29,156 nucleotides of DNA from a virus (IMGVR_UViG_3300020435_000218:1-29156), one strand, 5' to 3'; counted from the first letter of the stretch, positions 6,371-16,102 are shown. Numbers and translations: made by a program. Notes: generated from the sequence alone by a model not told the origin.

Positions 6371-8377
6371 ATGGCATACTTTATGGGAAAAGAGGGATTT
6401 GTTTGGTGGCAAGGAGTTGTCGAAGACCGCCATGATCCTCTTTATCTTGGAAGATGTAAGATTAGAGTTTTGGGGTGGCATTCAGAAAACAAGAATGACA
6501 TGCCTACTATTTCCCTTCCGTGGGCATATCCAGTTGCGCCTATTACTTCAGCAAGTCAGACAGGAGTAGGTACATCTCCATTAGGTCCAGTAGAAGGAAC
6601 ATGGGTTGTTGGATTTTATCGTGATGGTGAGGCAGGACAAGAGCCAATGTTCTTTGGAACACTTGGTGGTATTCCAGAATTAGATGCAAAGGGAGTTAAT
6701 AATGATGGTACAGCAGTAGGTGGTCAGGGGTTTCTCGATCCAAGATTAGATAGAGGTGATATAGAGCCCGGAGCTGATGTGGGGCATCCAGAGTTTAAAG
6801 ATGAAATAGGACCAAGAACTTTACAATATAATCCCGCTTCTGATATGGTGCCCAGAGAACCTGCAAGTATTATTCATAATGCTAATCCTGATCCTACTGA
6901 AGATGTACAGACAGTTAAAATTTCGGCTAATACTACCCTTACAGAAAAAACCGAAGTAAGGTCTTTGATTGGTCGAACTGGAACGAAATCACCAACTCCA
7001 CCATTTACTGTTAAAGTTGTAGAACAACCAATTAGATCAACATACCCTGATACAGGGCTTGCAGATTCAACTATATCAACAACTAGGAATTTAGATTATT
7101 TAAAAGAACCAACTACAAATAGATTAGCGAGGGGAATTCGTGGAAATACTGATAAGAGTGATCCAAGAATTTCAGGAATTGTTTTTGAAAAAATGCAAAA
7201 CCGAAAAGTCGGTCAAATGGAAATTCCTACATCAGATGGTAAAGCTTGGTCTGAACCTAAAGTTCCCTGGGCAGCTGTCTATCCTTACAATCATGTACAC
7301 CAAACTGAAAGTGGTCATGTTATTGAAATGGATGATACTCCCAATGAGGAAAGATTACATTGGTATCATCGAACAGGTACTTTTACTGAAATTCATCCAG
7401 TAGGTATTAAAGTTGATAAGATTGTAAACAATTATTATAATATTATTTTAGGAGCAAAATATACACACATTGAAGCGGGTGACTATACGACTGTTGATGG
7501 TTCACAAGAAAATTATATTCTTGGTAATAGAGTAGACAAGATTGACGGTGATTATTCTGTTGCTATAAAAAGAGGGCGATTTAATGTTAATAATCCAAAG
7601 GGAGCAATTAATTTAGAATCCTCCAAGATGACAATGAGTGCATCAGAGTCACTTACGTTAAGTGCTAACAATGTAATAATTCAAAATAAATCAGCTGATA
7701 CTAGTACAATAGGAGATGATAAAAAGAAAGTAGGTGGTAAATATTCTGTACACTCTGGAGCATATAGTTTAAATGCTCAAGGTTCTCTAGGATTACAATC
7801 CGGTGGGGGGATGACTCTTAATATTACTGATTCAGTAAATGAATCTATATTTGGGGTGTTACCATCAATGACTTTGGGTTATGCTAAAAAGACAACCGCC
7901 ACTCTAGGTAAAATTGGAATGGAATGTACAGACAATCTTTTGTCTGGTGCAGTTGAAATGAATTTAGGCCTTGCCGGAGCGGGAGCTTCTGTAGCAGTAA
8001 AACCTATTGGAGATATAGAATTAAATTCTAATTTGGGAACTACAGGTATTAAAGGAACCGCATTATTGGGAAATATAGATTTTTCTAGTATAGCAGGAAA
8101 TGCTCAAATGAGTAGTTTATTATCGACACTTAAATTAGAGGCATCAGGCGCAGCTTCTATGCAAGGATTATTAGGTGAGGTAACAGTAAGTTCTACGGGT
8201 AAAGTAAAAGTTAAAGGATTAATTGCATCATTGGCAGAAATATTAAATGAACTAATAGATATTGTGGTAGAACATACACATCCAACCGGAACCGGTCCGT
8301 CAGGTCCACCAATGCCTCCGGCTTCTGTTAAGTTACCACTACTTCAATCTTTAAAAATAGGACAAAGTTTAGAATAA
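6371..8377 (+). CDS. gp5: Baseplate hub spike gp5 (OB-fold plus beta-helix, lysozyme domain not seen)
   Basis: A 668-residue spike protein. Residues 1-105 are the Gp5 OB-fold (KEGFVWWQGVVEDRHDPLYL, RCKIRVLGWH, GTWVVGFYRDGEAGQEPMFFGTLGG), which caps the hub trimer. The block near residues 310-365 (HQTESGHVIEMDDTPNEERL, YHRTGTFTEIHPVG) is the conserved entry into the gp5/VgrG triple-stranded beta-helix. The rest is repetitive beta sequence ending EHTHPTGTGPSGPP. Between OB-fold and helix (about 106-290), where T4 gp5 has its T4-lysozyme-like domain, there is only Pro/Thr-rich linker-like sequence without a recognisable glycosidase. Ribosome site AGGATAAT; the stop overlaps the next ATG. A lysozyme would have to be supplied elsewhere, if at all. 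Confidence 0.93.
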   Translation: MAYFMGKEGFVWWQGVVEDRHDPLYLGRCKIRVLGWHSENKNDMPTISLPWAYPVAPITSASQTGVGTSPLGPVEGTWVVGFYRDGEAGQEPMFFGTLGGIPELDAKGVNNDGTAVGGQGFLDPRLDRGDIEPGADVGHPEFKDEIGPRTLQYNPASDMVPREPASIIHNANPDPTEDVQTVKISANTTLTEKTEVRSLIGRTGTKSPTPPFTVKVVEQPIRSTYPDTGLADSTISTTRNLDYLKEPTTNRLARGIRGNTDKSDPRISGIVFEKMQNRKVGQMEIPTSDGKAWSEPKVPWAAVYPYNHVHQTESGHVIEMDDTPNEERLHWYHRTGTFTEIHPVGIKVDKIVNNYYNIILGAKYTHIEAGDYTTVDGSQENYILGNRVDKIDGDYSVAIKRGRFNVNNPKGAINLESSKMTMSASESLTLSANNVIIQNKSADTSTIGDDKKKVGGKYSVHSGAYSLNAQGSLGLQSGGGMTLNITDSVNESIFGVLPSMTLGYAKKTTATLGKIGMECTDNLLSGAVEMNLGLAGAGASVAVKPIGDIELNSNLGTTGIKGTALLGNIDFSSIAGNAQMSSLLSTLKLEASGAASMQGLLGEVTVSSTGKVKVKGLIASLAEILNELIDIVVEHTHPTGTGPSGPPMPPASVKLPLLQSLKIGQSLE

Positions 8378-8850
8378 TGGCACTAGTTAAAGCAACAATG
8401 TTCGGCGAATTATTAGGAGTATTTTCAGTTCATCAAGCTGATCCGTTGACCCCAGGAAAAAAGATTGCAAAAGCATTTAAAAATTATTTACTGATGGGAC
8501 AAAACGCAGGAGGATTTACTACATCAAATGTAGTAGATATTCCCACCGGAATGACAATCGGACAAGTTTTTTTATCACAATTACCATCAGGCGCGGCGAT
8601 AGGATCTCAGATAGCAACGGCATTAACATCTATGGCAGCAACATATATGTCTATGAATCAAATCGGTCCACCGGCTGTAACACCTTCTCATACAGGGCCG
8701 TTAATAAAATTATTTTCTTCTCCACAGGCATCGGGGATGAGTTTTTCAAAAGAGTTGGCAGGCATATTAGATGATTGGACAAAAACGTGGGTAGTAAGTG
8801 GATTGATCCCAGGATCACCACCAATACCATTTTCAGGACCTTTATCGTAG
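8377..8850 (+). CDS. Small virion-associated protein of unknown role (157 aa)
   Basis: The 157-residue product starts in the stop of gp5 (TAATG). It is rich in Ala, Gly, Ser, Met and Pro, with helices (TPGKKIAKAFKNYLLMGQNA, ATALTSMAATYMSMNQI) separated by Pro/Gly turns (PPAVTPSHTGP) and a C-terminal PGSPPIPFSGPLS. There are no obvious catalytic residues or signal peptide. I do not recognise the family. Its tight coupling to the gp5 spike and the presence of beta/Pro-rich turns suggest a minor spike or hub accessory. PAAR-type spike tips are short and Pro/Gly-rich and lie next to VgrG-like proteins, but a PAAR motif cannot be shown here. Confidence 0.8.
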   Translation: MALVKATMFGELLGVFSVHQADPLTPGKKIAKAFKNYLLMGQNAGGFTTSNVVDIPTGMTIGQVFLSQLPSGAAIGSQIATALTSMAATYMSMNQIGPPAVTPSHTGPLIKLFSSPQASGMSFSKELAGILDDWTKTWVVSGLIPGSPPIPFSGPLS

Positions 8851-8857
8851 GATTACA

Positions 8858-11536
8858 ATGGCAGGAGCAATTGACAAGAAAATAATCGAAATAAAGGATG
8901 AATTGGATAACAGTCCTCGCACTCACTTGTCTGCGAGAACAGGAATTCTTGATTCTGTTACACTACTAAGAGAATTTTCTCAAACACGATTAAATGCTCT
9001 ATGTGAAGCCTTTACAGGAGGAAAAAATGAATCAGGGGTTTCTACAAATATGTCTCTTCACACCGTATGTCAATCATTGGCTGCACAGAGATTAATTTGT
9101 TGTGGAGCAGGTTCTATAAAAGGTAATGCAACAGGTATTAAAAAATTTAATTTACCAGCTTATGAAACAGTAAATGGTGCACTCAGTCTTACAGAACCAA
9201 ACACTTCTTTTATGGGAATCAATGCTACTGATATTAGTGAAACATATACTATTAATTTAACTACTTTAGCAGGAACACAGACACAGGGTGAGAATACATT
9301 TAGTACTGATGTACGAGATTATTATTTAGCTAGATCAAGGGTGACAGGAGAACTAATAGAAATTAGTGATGATATTACTCCATACTCTACACCAGATCAA
9401 GATACTCCTTTTGGTAATGCTGTTGCTTGGGGAGATGATGTAGGAAGTGAAGCGGGAACATGGAATGCTGACTTTGCTAAAGTGAACATTGCTAGTACAG
9501 CACTACAAAGTGAGGGATTATATAATGAATTAGATACTATGACATTACAAGACCATTTGACACAAGGTAGTAATTCTCAATATACTACAGTAGGTGCAGC
9601 ATTCGGCCAAAAGTTTTATTTAAAAAGACATGCAGACCATGTGAACACATTCACTATCACGGGTACAACTACAGTAGGTAGTATAGAGGTAACAGAAATA
9701 TCAGAGACAGATCTTACTAAAATTAAATATGGAGATGTGATTAGTGGAACAGGGATCCCAGATGATAACGTAACCATTGCAGCAGTACGTACTGCAGACA
9801 GTAAAATCAGACTTAGTAATTCGGGAATTGCAACAACAGATGGAACAATTACTCTTACTGTGAATAGTGTTCCATTTGGATATCAAAAAAATGATATCTT
9901 TTGTCAGATAGAAGTAGTCGGAGAAGGATTAGTTATAAATCAAAATTGGAGGCCAGTTGGAGATGATGCTGGTGATTATAGTACGGCAGATGATTCTCCA
10001 CACAAATTATTAAATGCAAATACTTCTCAATTTGTAGGCCTACTTGGTTTCTTTGATCCAGATAATGGAAGTGCTAATGCAACGAATGATTTGACAAAAG
10101 GAGCAAGGGGTGATTGGGTATCTGAAGGAAAAGAATACAATGAAACCTCATATCCTTATGTAGAAAACAATCCATTTTTTCCAGCAATAGGAGGAACACA
10201 TAAAGCGTATGAAGTAGACAATAGTGAAATTGTAGGAATACAACCTACTGGATTAGGTGAAGATGATATTCCTTCTGGAAGATATGTGAGATGGGATGTA
10301 AAAAGAGCTGATGAAGATGGTGCTTTGCCAGAACACAGATATATTATCGATAGTGCTGAAAAATTCTATTATGAACCTCAAGCTAATGGAGCACTTGCAA
10401 CGATAGGATCGGCCACAAGTATTGCAAGTCATTCTATGCCAAATGATGATGAGCCACGGGCATCATTTCCAAGAACAGGTTTGGGAAGTGTGGTAACATT
10501 AGTACGACAAGATCAAACATTAGCGGCAAGTACAAATGGATCTCAATCGATAGTTCCAGTGGATCAAGCAATGTATAATCCAACGCCTAATTCTACTACA
10601 GGAAGTGTACCATCAACTCAAACTGCATATAATTATAGAGTGAGTAGTGGTGTAATTAAGCGGGGAGGATATTCAACAACTTATTCAGGCCCTACACATA
10701 ATTCTACTGGTGGAACTACAAACCCAACAGCGGGTTTTAATTCTTCAGGGAGGTCTGCAATATCTCCAACAGATTATGTTATTGTATCTAATTATGCAGC
10801 AAGAAAATTGACAACCGATGGAAGTACGACTAATGCAGATGTTGCATTTATAACAGGTGTAATAGATGAATTACAGGGGACTACAGCAGGTGGAGCGAAA
10901 TTTCGTGATCCAATCATGGAAGGAGTATCTACTAAACACATGACTTCTGCTTCAGCGAATGATGCAAGTTTTGATACTTATATTTGTGCTACTACTGGAA
11001 CGAATGCAGTCGATACTGCATTGGCAGACATAAAATCATCATTAACTGCTTTTTATAGTGCGGCTGAAATGTCTAGCCGTAGTGTAACATTTGCAGGTAG
11101 CGATACAGCGTGGGGAGATTTAACTGCTCAGGATGATGGAACACAACAAGATTTTGATAATTTTAGTGGTCAAAACGGGCATGCAAAATGGGTAACATTT
11201 TCTACCACAGTTGGTACTCTACAAACCAATCTTGATAATAGAATTGCGGAAATAGATGCACGTATTGGTAAACCAACTCGCTCTGGATCTCCATCAACTT
11301 CAAGGGGAACACCGCCAGCAGTTTATGTGTCAGCTGTTCCAACCGCAAATAGTACAGGAGGTTACGCTCCTTATGGTAGAGCGATTTACGATAGTTGCAA
11401 TTATTTACTAGGAAAAGATCTTAAATTAATGACAGATTTAATACAAAGTATTCAGAGTTTAGGTCAACTAGTAGAGTTAGTAAAAAAGGCTAGAAACAAA
11501 TATGAAATTTATAATGGTAGAGGTAAGGAGTACTAA
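8858..11536 (+). CDS. Large virion structural protein of unknown role (892 aa)
   Basis: The 892-residue product begins with a helical domain (AIDKKIIEIKDELDNSPRTH, LDSVTLLREFSQTRLNALCE) followed by mostly beta sequence rich in Thr, Ser, Gly and Asn. Residues about 260-337 look like a separate beta-sandwich module (FTITGTTTVGSIEVTEISE; DVISGTGIPDDNVTIAAV; GTITLTVNS) inserted between FYLKRHADH and FGYQKNDIFC. Residues about 590-640 are low-complexity Ser/Thr/Gly. The C-terminus is helical (CNYLLGKDLKLMTDLIQSIQ, LVELVKKARNKYEIYNGRG). The length, composition and position between gp5 and gp25 suggest a baseplate or fibre component of the marine T4-like type. Ribosome site TAGGAT; the stop overlaps the next start. 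Confidence 0.85.
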   Translation: MAGAIDKKIIEIKDELDNSPRTHLSARTGILDSVTLLREFSQTRLNALCEAFTGGKNESGVSTNMSLHTVCQSLAAQRLICCGAGSIKGNATGIKKFNLPAYETVNGALSLTEPNTSFMGINATDISETYTINLTTLAGTQTQGENTFSTDVRDYYLARSRVTGELIEISDDITPYSTPDQDTPFGNAVAWGDDVGSEAGTWNADFAKVNIASTALQSEGLYNELDTMTLQDHLTQGSNSQYTTVGAAFGQKFYLKRHADHVNTFTITGTTTVGSIEVTEISETDLTKIKYGDVISGTGIPDDNVTIAAVRTADSKIRLSNSGIATTDGTITLTVNSVPFGYQKNDIFCQIEVVGEGLVINQNWRPVGDDAGDYSTADDSPHKLLNANTSQFVGLLGFFDPDNGSANATNDLTKGARGDWVSEGKEYNETSYPYVENNPFFPAIGGTHKAYEVDNSEIVGIQPTGLGEDDIPSGRYVRWDVKRADEDGALPEHRYIIDSAEKFYYEPQANGALATIGSATSIASHSMPNDDEPRASFPRTGLGSVVTLVRQDQTLAASTNGSQSIVPVDQAMYNPTPNSTTGSVPSTQTAYNYRVSSGVIKRGGYSTTYSGPTHNSTGGTTNPTAGFNSSGRSAISPTDYVIVSNYAARKLTTDGSTTNADVAFITGVIDELQGTTAGGAKFRDPIMEGVSTKHMTSASANDASFDTYICATTGTNAVDTALADIKSSLTAFYSAAEMSSRSVTFAGSDTAWGDLTAQDDGTQQDFDNFSGQNGHAKWVTFSTTVGTLQTNLDNRIAEIDARIGKPTRSGSPSTSRGTPPAVYVSAVPTANSTGGYAPYGRAIYDSCNYLLGKDLKLMTDLIQSIQSLGQLVELVKKARNKYEIYNGRGKEY

Positions 11537-11718
11537 TGGCAGAAGAATCTAGATGGAAAGAAGCAGAACTAAGAAGAGATGATATTAAGAAGTTGTTAGA
11601 AAATACTAAAAAACTTGCTGAAATGTATTCAGATCTTCTCGCCGTAAAACGAACCGGTTGGGAAAATGTTTTAAAGTCGAAGATCAAGAGAGAAGAAAAG
11701 GAAAAACAGAATGGCTGA
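11536..11718 (+). CDS. Small charged helical protein (60 aa)
   Basis: The 60-residue product starts at the TAATG overlap with the preceding gene, with AAGGAG about six bases upstream, and overlaps the next gene by eight bases. It is almost entirely charged helix (ESRWKEAELRRDDIKKLLEN; KLAEMYSDLLAVKRTGW), with heptad-like spacing of Leu/Ile that suggests a coiled coil, ending in a Lys/Glu-rich tail. It has no transmembrane segment. The tight coupling on both sides and a good ribosome site make it a real gene. It may bridge or chaperone the two large neighbours, but no function can be assigned. Confidence 0.8.
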   Translation: MAEESRWKEAELRRDDIKKLLENTKKLAEMYSDLLAVKRTGWENVLKSKIKREEKEKQNG

Positions 11719-13798
11719 GTTTAGTGCATTATTAACAGCAAAAGCTGAATGGAAACCCCATCAAATTGCGAAGGCGGGAGATATATCTGCGTTGGCGCAG
11801 GGCGCCTCAAATCTTGCTGAAACTGTGAAGTCCACTCTGAAGCTTGCAAGTGCTGGAATGGAAGTGGTTAAACTTATGGCCCAGTTACAAAATATTAACC
11901 CACTCTTGATGGCATTGGATGCATTGGCAGATGAAGTTATTAAACAGATTCAGGATTTAAAAGAAGCGGGGTATTACTATTTGTATGTCGATCCATATTT
12001 TGATAAAAATGTATCTCCAACACAAAAATTTGATTATGGGTTTGAACAATTAAGAGATGAAGGTGGAATACGAATATGGCAATGGAAAGATGAAAATGGA
12101 AATTATGTAGATAAGACGGGACTGCCTACAACAGCACAGTTAACCGCAGGAGATGTTAAACCAAAATTAGCCCAGCCAAGAAAATTAATTCCTGCAGGAT
12201 ATAATGATTTTGATCCAATACCAGATCCCCTTGAAAATGCAAGTAAATTTCCTACATTTACAGTAGAAGAAGTAATTGCTGAATTTACAAAAGCATTTGA
12301 TGATGAGGGGGATGTTCCTAGATATAAGTTGGTGGGGAAAATTTCTGGTGCACCAGCTGCAGGCTCTACAGTTTATGATATTGATGGTAATTCTTATACT
12401 GGATGGAATCCACAGAAAGATTTTGGATTAGAATTATTTGATTTGGGTAAGGAGAGTGAAGATGGTAAAATAATTAAAGATTATATAGCCTCAAGAAAGG
12501 CACTCAATTCTAAAGTTACACCAGGTAAACCTAATATTTTAGGGAATACAGAATTTGATGGTGGGTGTGGAGCAATAGCTATTATTATTGGAGCTCCAGA
12601 TTTCACTACGTTTCGTGATGTTTTTAATAAGTTCTCTCAAATGTTTTCTGATATTCCTGAATTTGCAGCAACTACTGGTCAAAATTTATTAGATTCATTA
12701 ACAGAGATTATTACTCCAAATGATGTAACACTTAAATTGACTCAGGTTGATACCAAGTATAAATTATTTGCTGCAGAAGATATCATAGGGGGGAAGAGAT
12801 ATGGAAGCCTTGGAAAAGTAAGGTCTGTTAACTCTGCCGCTACTATTGCAACAACTATGACAGGAACGAAAGAAGTTAGAGTGGTTGATGATGTGGGTGA
12901 TCCAATTTTTCTGAGTCCAGGAGTTCCGGCTACACAGAAAGCAGATTTTGATATGAATCCAGATGAAAGATGGGTGAACATGGAGATAGAAGTATCTCCA
13001 ATCAGAGGTATTGATGGATATAATCCGTGGATTCCTGGCGATACTGTTTTGGAAATGGAAAAAAGAGGATCTTATGGTGTAGCAACAGAAAATTTTGAAA
13101 ATTATGTTATGGTCGGTCAAGGTAGTACAGAATCACCACATGGGAGTAGAATATATCCAAAGGTTGGAAAAGTTGCAATGGAAAAATTGATGATACTTCC
13201 AGATTCCACTCCACCTGATTTTGATGGAATTCAAATCAAAGATGTTGTTCCTGGCTGGGGTGAATTTTTTCAAACATTAGAGAATTTTGTTAAACAACTA
13301 AAAGGAATGATTTCGGATTCTTCCGTTTTTATTCAAGATATGATTGACATGCTTGCAGAGATTGAAGCATTTTTACAATATCTGATTGACCTTATTGATG
13401 AGTTTTTGGGATTCTTCCGAATAACGTTGCCCTCTCAAGGTGTGTACGCCCTTTACATTCCAAATCAAAGCGGGGGTAATGAGGGGATAAAGTCAGAATT
13501 ACAGAATGCAACAGGAATTCCAAATCATGGATACGCAGCAGGAATATTATTTGTTGGTACAGAAGGAGATAAACTTATTGCGGGAGGGGGTAGTAAAAAC
13601 CCAATAGATTTATTAGCACTTGTATTAGGTCTTCTTGGTAGTGATGATTCTCAAACACCTGAAGAATTGGCTAAAGCTGAAGCTGCAGCCCAAGCCGTGA
13701 AGGAAGGAATTGCAAGTGCACTAGACAAAGGAAGTGATGATGCAGAAAAATGGAAAGATAAGAGCCCGGCAGAGAAGCTAGGAACACTATTATTTTAA
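11711..13798 (+). CDS. Virion structural protein of unknown role (695 aa)
   Basis: A 695-residue protein overlapping the preceding gene by eight bases, with AAGGA eight bases before ATG. The N-terminal ~95 residues form helices (NLAETVKSTLKLASAGMEVV, PLLMALDALADEVIKQIQDL). The middle is mixed beta with YYYLYVDPYFDKN, WQWKDENGNYVDKTG and a glycine-rich IAIIIGAPDF. About residues 380-490 are beta-rich. Residues about 515-575 form long amphipathic or hydrophobic helices (FIQDMIDMLAEIEAFLQYLI, DLIDEFLGFF). The C-terminus is Ala/Lys-rich helix. I recognise the general type from marine T4-like baseplate gene clusters but know no defined function. The helix-rich N-terminal and late hydrophobic segments could contact hub or membrane; this is speculative. 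Confidence 0.83.
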   Translation: MAEFSALLTAKAEWKPHQIAKAGDISALAQGASNLAETVKSTLKLASAGMEVVKLMAQLQNINPLLMALDALADEVIKQIQDLKEAGYYYLYVDPYFDKNVSPTQKFDYGFEQLRDEGGIRIWQWKDENGNYVDKTGLPTTAQLTAGDVKPKLAQPRKLIPAGYNDFDPIPDPLENASKFPTFTVEEVIAEFTKAFDDEGDVPRYKLVGKISGAPAAGSTVYDIDGNSYTGWNPQKDFGLELFDLGKESEDGKIIKDYIASRKALNSKVTPGKPNILGNTEFDGGCGAIAIIIGAPDFTTFRDVFNKFSQMFSDIPEFAATTGQNLLDSLTEIITPNDVTLKLTQVDTKYKLFAAEDIIGGKRYGSLGKVRSVNSAATIATTMTGTKEVRVVDDVGDPIFLSPGVPATQKADFDMNPDERWVNMEIEVSPIRGIDGYNPWIPGDTVLEMEKRGSYGVATENFENYVMVGQGSTESPHGSRIYPKVGKVAMEKLMILPDSTPPDFDGIQIKDVVPGWGEFFQTLENFVKQLKGMISDSSVFIQDMIDMLAEIEAFLQYLIDLIDEFLGFFRITLPSQGVYALYIPNQSGGNEGIKSELQNATGIPNHGYAAGILFVGTEGDKLIAGGGSKNPIDLLALVLGLLGSDDSQTPEELAKAEAAAQAVKEGIASALDKGSDDAEKWKDKSPAEKLGTLLF

Positions 13799-13823
13799 TT
13801 TAACTAAATATTAAGAGCAAGAT

Positions 13824-14216
13824 ATGGCTACTACATACGGAAAAGATTACGTTGATTTTGACATGGATTTTACAAAACATCCATCTCATGGAGATTTGTC
13901 TACTGTCAAAAAATCAACAGCTATTAGTAGGTCTATACGAAACCTATTAAGTACGCAAGCAAATGAAAGATTATTTCAACCAAATATGGATAGTGGTATT
14001 GGAATTCTTTTATTTGAAAACTTTAGTAAGCTTACTTCAGCTAGACTAGAAAAAGCAATTAGATATACTATAGAAAAATATGAGCCTAGAGCAAGAATAG
14101 CGAACGTAACCGTAAATGCCAGAGAAGAAGAAAATGCGTATGAGGTAATTATAGTTTATTTACCAGACAACGATATACAAGAAACAAACTTAGAAGTCTA
14201 TTTGGAGAGGACATAG
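13824..14216 (+). CDS. gp25: Baseplate wedge subunit gp25
   Basis: The 130-residue protein matches gp25/GPW_gp25 (T4 gp25: 132 residues). It contains STAISRSIRNLLSTQANERL, NMDSGIGILLFENFS, and the family's EPR motif (residues 87-89) in IRYTIEKYEPRARIANVTVN, with a closing edge strand. gp25 binds the gp6 dimer and starts sheath polymerisation; its EPR motif is conserved into the type VI secretion TssE proteins. It is followed by gp6 after six bases. The 25-base gap upstream holds CTAAATA (13804-13810), a possible degenerate late promoter, and a weak AAGAG ribosome site. Confidence 0.95.
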   Translation: MATTYGKDYVDFDMDFTKHPSHGDLSTVKKSTAISRSIRNLLSTQANERLFQPNMDSGIGILLFENFSKLTSARLEKAIRYTIEKYEPRARIANVTVNAREEENAYEVIIVYLPDNDIQETNLEVYLERT

Positions 14217-14222
14217 ATACAC

Positions 14223-16100
14223 ATGGCAAGCTCAGATGGTAAACTCAATATATCAGAATTAGACTTCACAAAAATTAAAGAAAATCTTTCAGGATTTTTA
14301 ACAAGTCAATCTGAATTCGTAGGATATAATTTTTCGGGATCTTCTTTTGATGTTCTCCTGGATATAATGGCATATAATACTCATTACAATTCATATTATG
14401 CAAATATGGTTGCTAATGAGATGTTTCTAGATTCCGCTTCTCTTAGAAATTCTGTTGTATCAAGAGCTAAACATCTTGGTTATAGACCCCGTTCAGCACA
14501 GGGATCAAAGGCTGCGGTAACTCTTACTATTACTCCAACCGATTCTCCGTCCTCTATAAACATTCCTAAAAATACACAGTTTCAAGGAGAAGTGGGAGGT
14601 GTATCATTTATTTGGTGTAGTTCTAATTCTCACTCAGTAAACATCAATGCTAATAATGTTTATACGGTTGCCGGTGTAGATCTTACACAGGGAATTCCTT
14701 CAACATTTAGATATACTGCAAATACAGGAGATTCAGATCAAAGATATCTTCTTCCTAATGCAAATACAGATATAACTACTTTAGCAGTTTCAGTCCAAAA
14801 TTCAGCTGTTGATACCGAAACAGTAGTATATACTGAAGCTACTGATATCACTACTGTAAACTCCATTTCAACAGTTTATTTTGTAGATGAAGTAGAAGAT
14901 GGAAAATATGAAGTTCAATTTGGTGATGGAATATTAGGGAAAACATTAGCAAATGGAAATATTGTTATATTGTCAAGTTTAATATGTGAAGCTGATGTGA
15001 CTAATGGAGCTAAAGCATTTTCTGTTGTATCTGATGTTGGTGGATATTCTAATGTAAAAATAGAAACCACATCTACCGCTTCAGGTGGAGCAGGTTCTGC
15101 AGACATTGATGAGATTAAATTCAATGCACCCAAAAATTTTGATGCACAAAATCGATGTGTTACAATTCATGATTATGTGGCTTTAGTTAAAAGAGATTAT
15201 GGTGATGCACAGGCAGTTGTTGCTTGGGGTGGAGAAGATGCAGATCCTCCAGCCTATGGAAAAGTTTATGTCGCAATTAAACCAACATCTGGAACAGTTC
15301 TTTCACAATCTTCTAAAAAGTATGTTCAAGATGAAATATTGAAAAAAAGAAATATTGTTGGAATTACTCCAGAAGTTGTAGATCCAGATTATATGTATTT
15401 AAGAGTTAATAGTACTGTCAAATATGATTCTGGGACAACTACAAATAGTGCTTCACAACTTAAAGCAACAGTAACCACAGCTGTTACAGATTTTGGAGAA
15501 ACCAATTTAAAAACTTTTGACAAATCATTTAGATATTCGAAGTTAATTCAGGCTATAGATGCCGCAGAGATTTCTGTTAAAAGTAATCAAACATCCCTTC
15601 AACTAAAAAGATATCTTTATCCACTATTGGGATCAAGTGAAGCCTATGTCTTACCATTTTCTAATCAAGTCTTTCATCCATCTAACAATTTTTGGGGCTC
15701 TGTTACTAGTGGTGAATTCTCGTATAGAGATTCTGCAAATACATTATGGGACAGCTGTAGACTACAAGATGCTAATGGAGTTGTTGAAGTATATAGAACT
15801 TCAGGAGAAGATCGAATTATTGTTAATAATAATGTAGGAACAATAACTTATCTTACTGGAAAAATGGAACTTTCGAGTTTTGAGCCAATTATTATAAATT
15901 CTGAGACTACTGGAAATACCACACCGCTTGAGGTTTTTATTACACCTGCTTCATCAGATGTTAATCCTCTCAGAGAACAAATTATATTAATCGAATCAGA
16001 CGATGTTACTATTACAATGTTGGATGATGCTGGAACAGGTACTTATGTAGAAGGTACTCTATCAACTACTGATGGTACAACTCTCTCAACCGGATATTAA
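14223..16100 (+). CDS. gp6: Baseplate wedge subunit gp6
   Basis: A 625-residue wedge protein (T4 gp6: 660). The N-terminal block is diagnostic: LDFTKIKENLSGFLTSQSEF followed by the GYNFSGSSFDVLLDIMAYNT segment and NMVANEMFLDSASLRNSVVS, ending LGYRPRSAQG (about residues 13-95). Next come a beta domain that includes YEVQFGDGILGKTLANGN and the baseplate-J-like part (RCVTIHDYVALVKRDYGDAQ, GKVYVAIKPTSG), then a C-terminal beta region. gp6 dimers form the inner ring of the baseplate with gp25 and gp53. GGAGAGG lies upstream of the start, within the end of gp25, so the two are co-translated. Confidence 0.95.
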   Translation: MASSDGKLNISELDFTKIKENLSGFLTSQSEFVGYNFSGSSFDVLLDIMAYNTHYNSYYANMVANEMFLDSASLRNSVVSRAKHLGYRPRSAQGSKAAVTLTITPTDSPSSINIPKNTQFQGEVGGVSFIWCSSNSHSVNINANNVYTVAGVDLTQGIPSTFRYTANTGDSDQRYLLPNANTDITTLAVSVQNSAVDTETVVYTEATDITTVNSISTVYFVDEVEDGKYEVQFGDGILGKTLANGNIVILSSLICEADVTNGAKAFSVVSDVGGYSNVKIETTSTASGGAGSADIDEIKFNAPKNFDAQNRCVTIHDYVALVKRDYGDAQAVVAWGGEDADPPAYGKVYVAIKPTSGTVLSQSSKKYVQDEILKKRNIVGITPEVVDPDYMYLRVNSTVKYDSGTTTNSASQLKATVTTAVTDFGETNLKTFDKSFRYSKLIQAIDAAEISVKSNQTSLQLKRYLYPLLGSSEAYVLPFSNQVFHPSNNFWGSVTSGEFSYRDSANTLWDSCRLQDANGVVEVYRTSGEDRIIVNNNVGTITYLTGKMELSSFEPIIINSETTGNTTPLEVFITPASSDVNPLREQIILIESDDVTITMLDDAGTGTYVEGTLSTTDGTTLSTGY

Positions 16101-16102
16101 AC

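Noticed and set aside
13804-13810. CTAAATA before gp25 as a late promoter
   Set aside because: It differs from TATAAATA, and initiation from it would leave a leader of only a few bases; mentioned under gp25 but not listed as a promoter.
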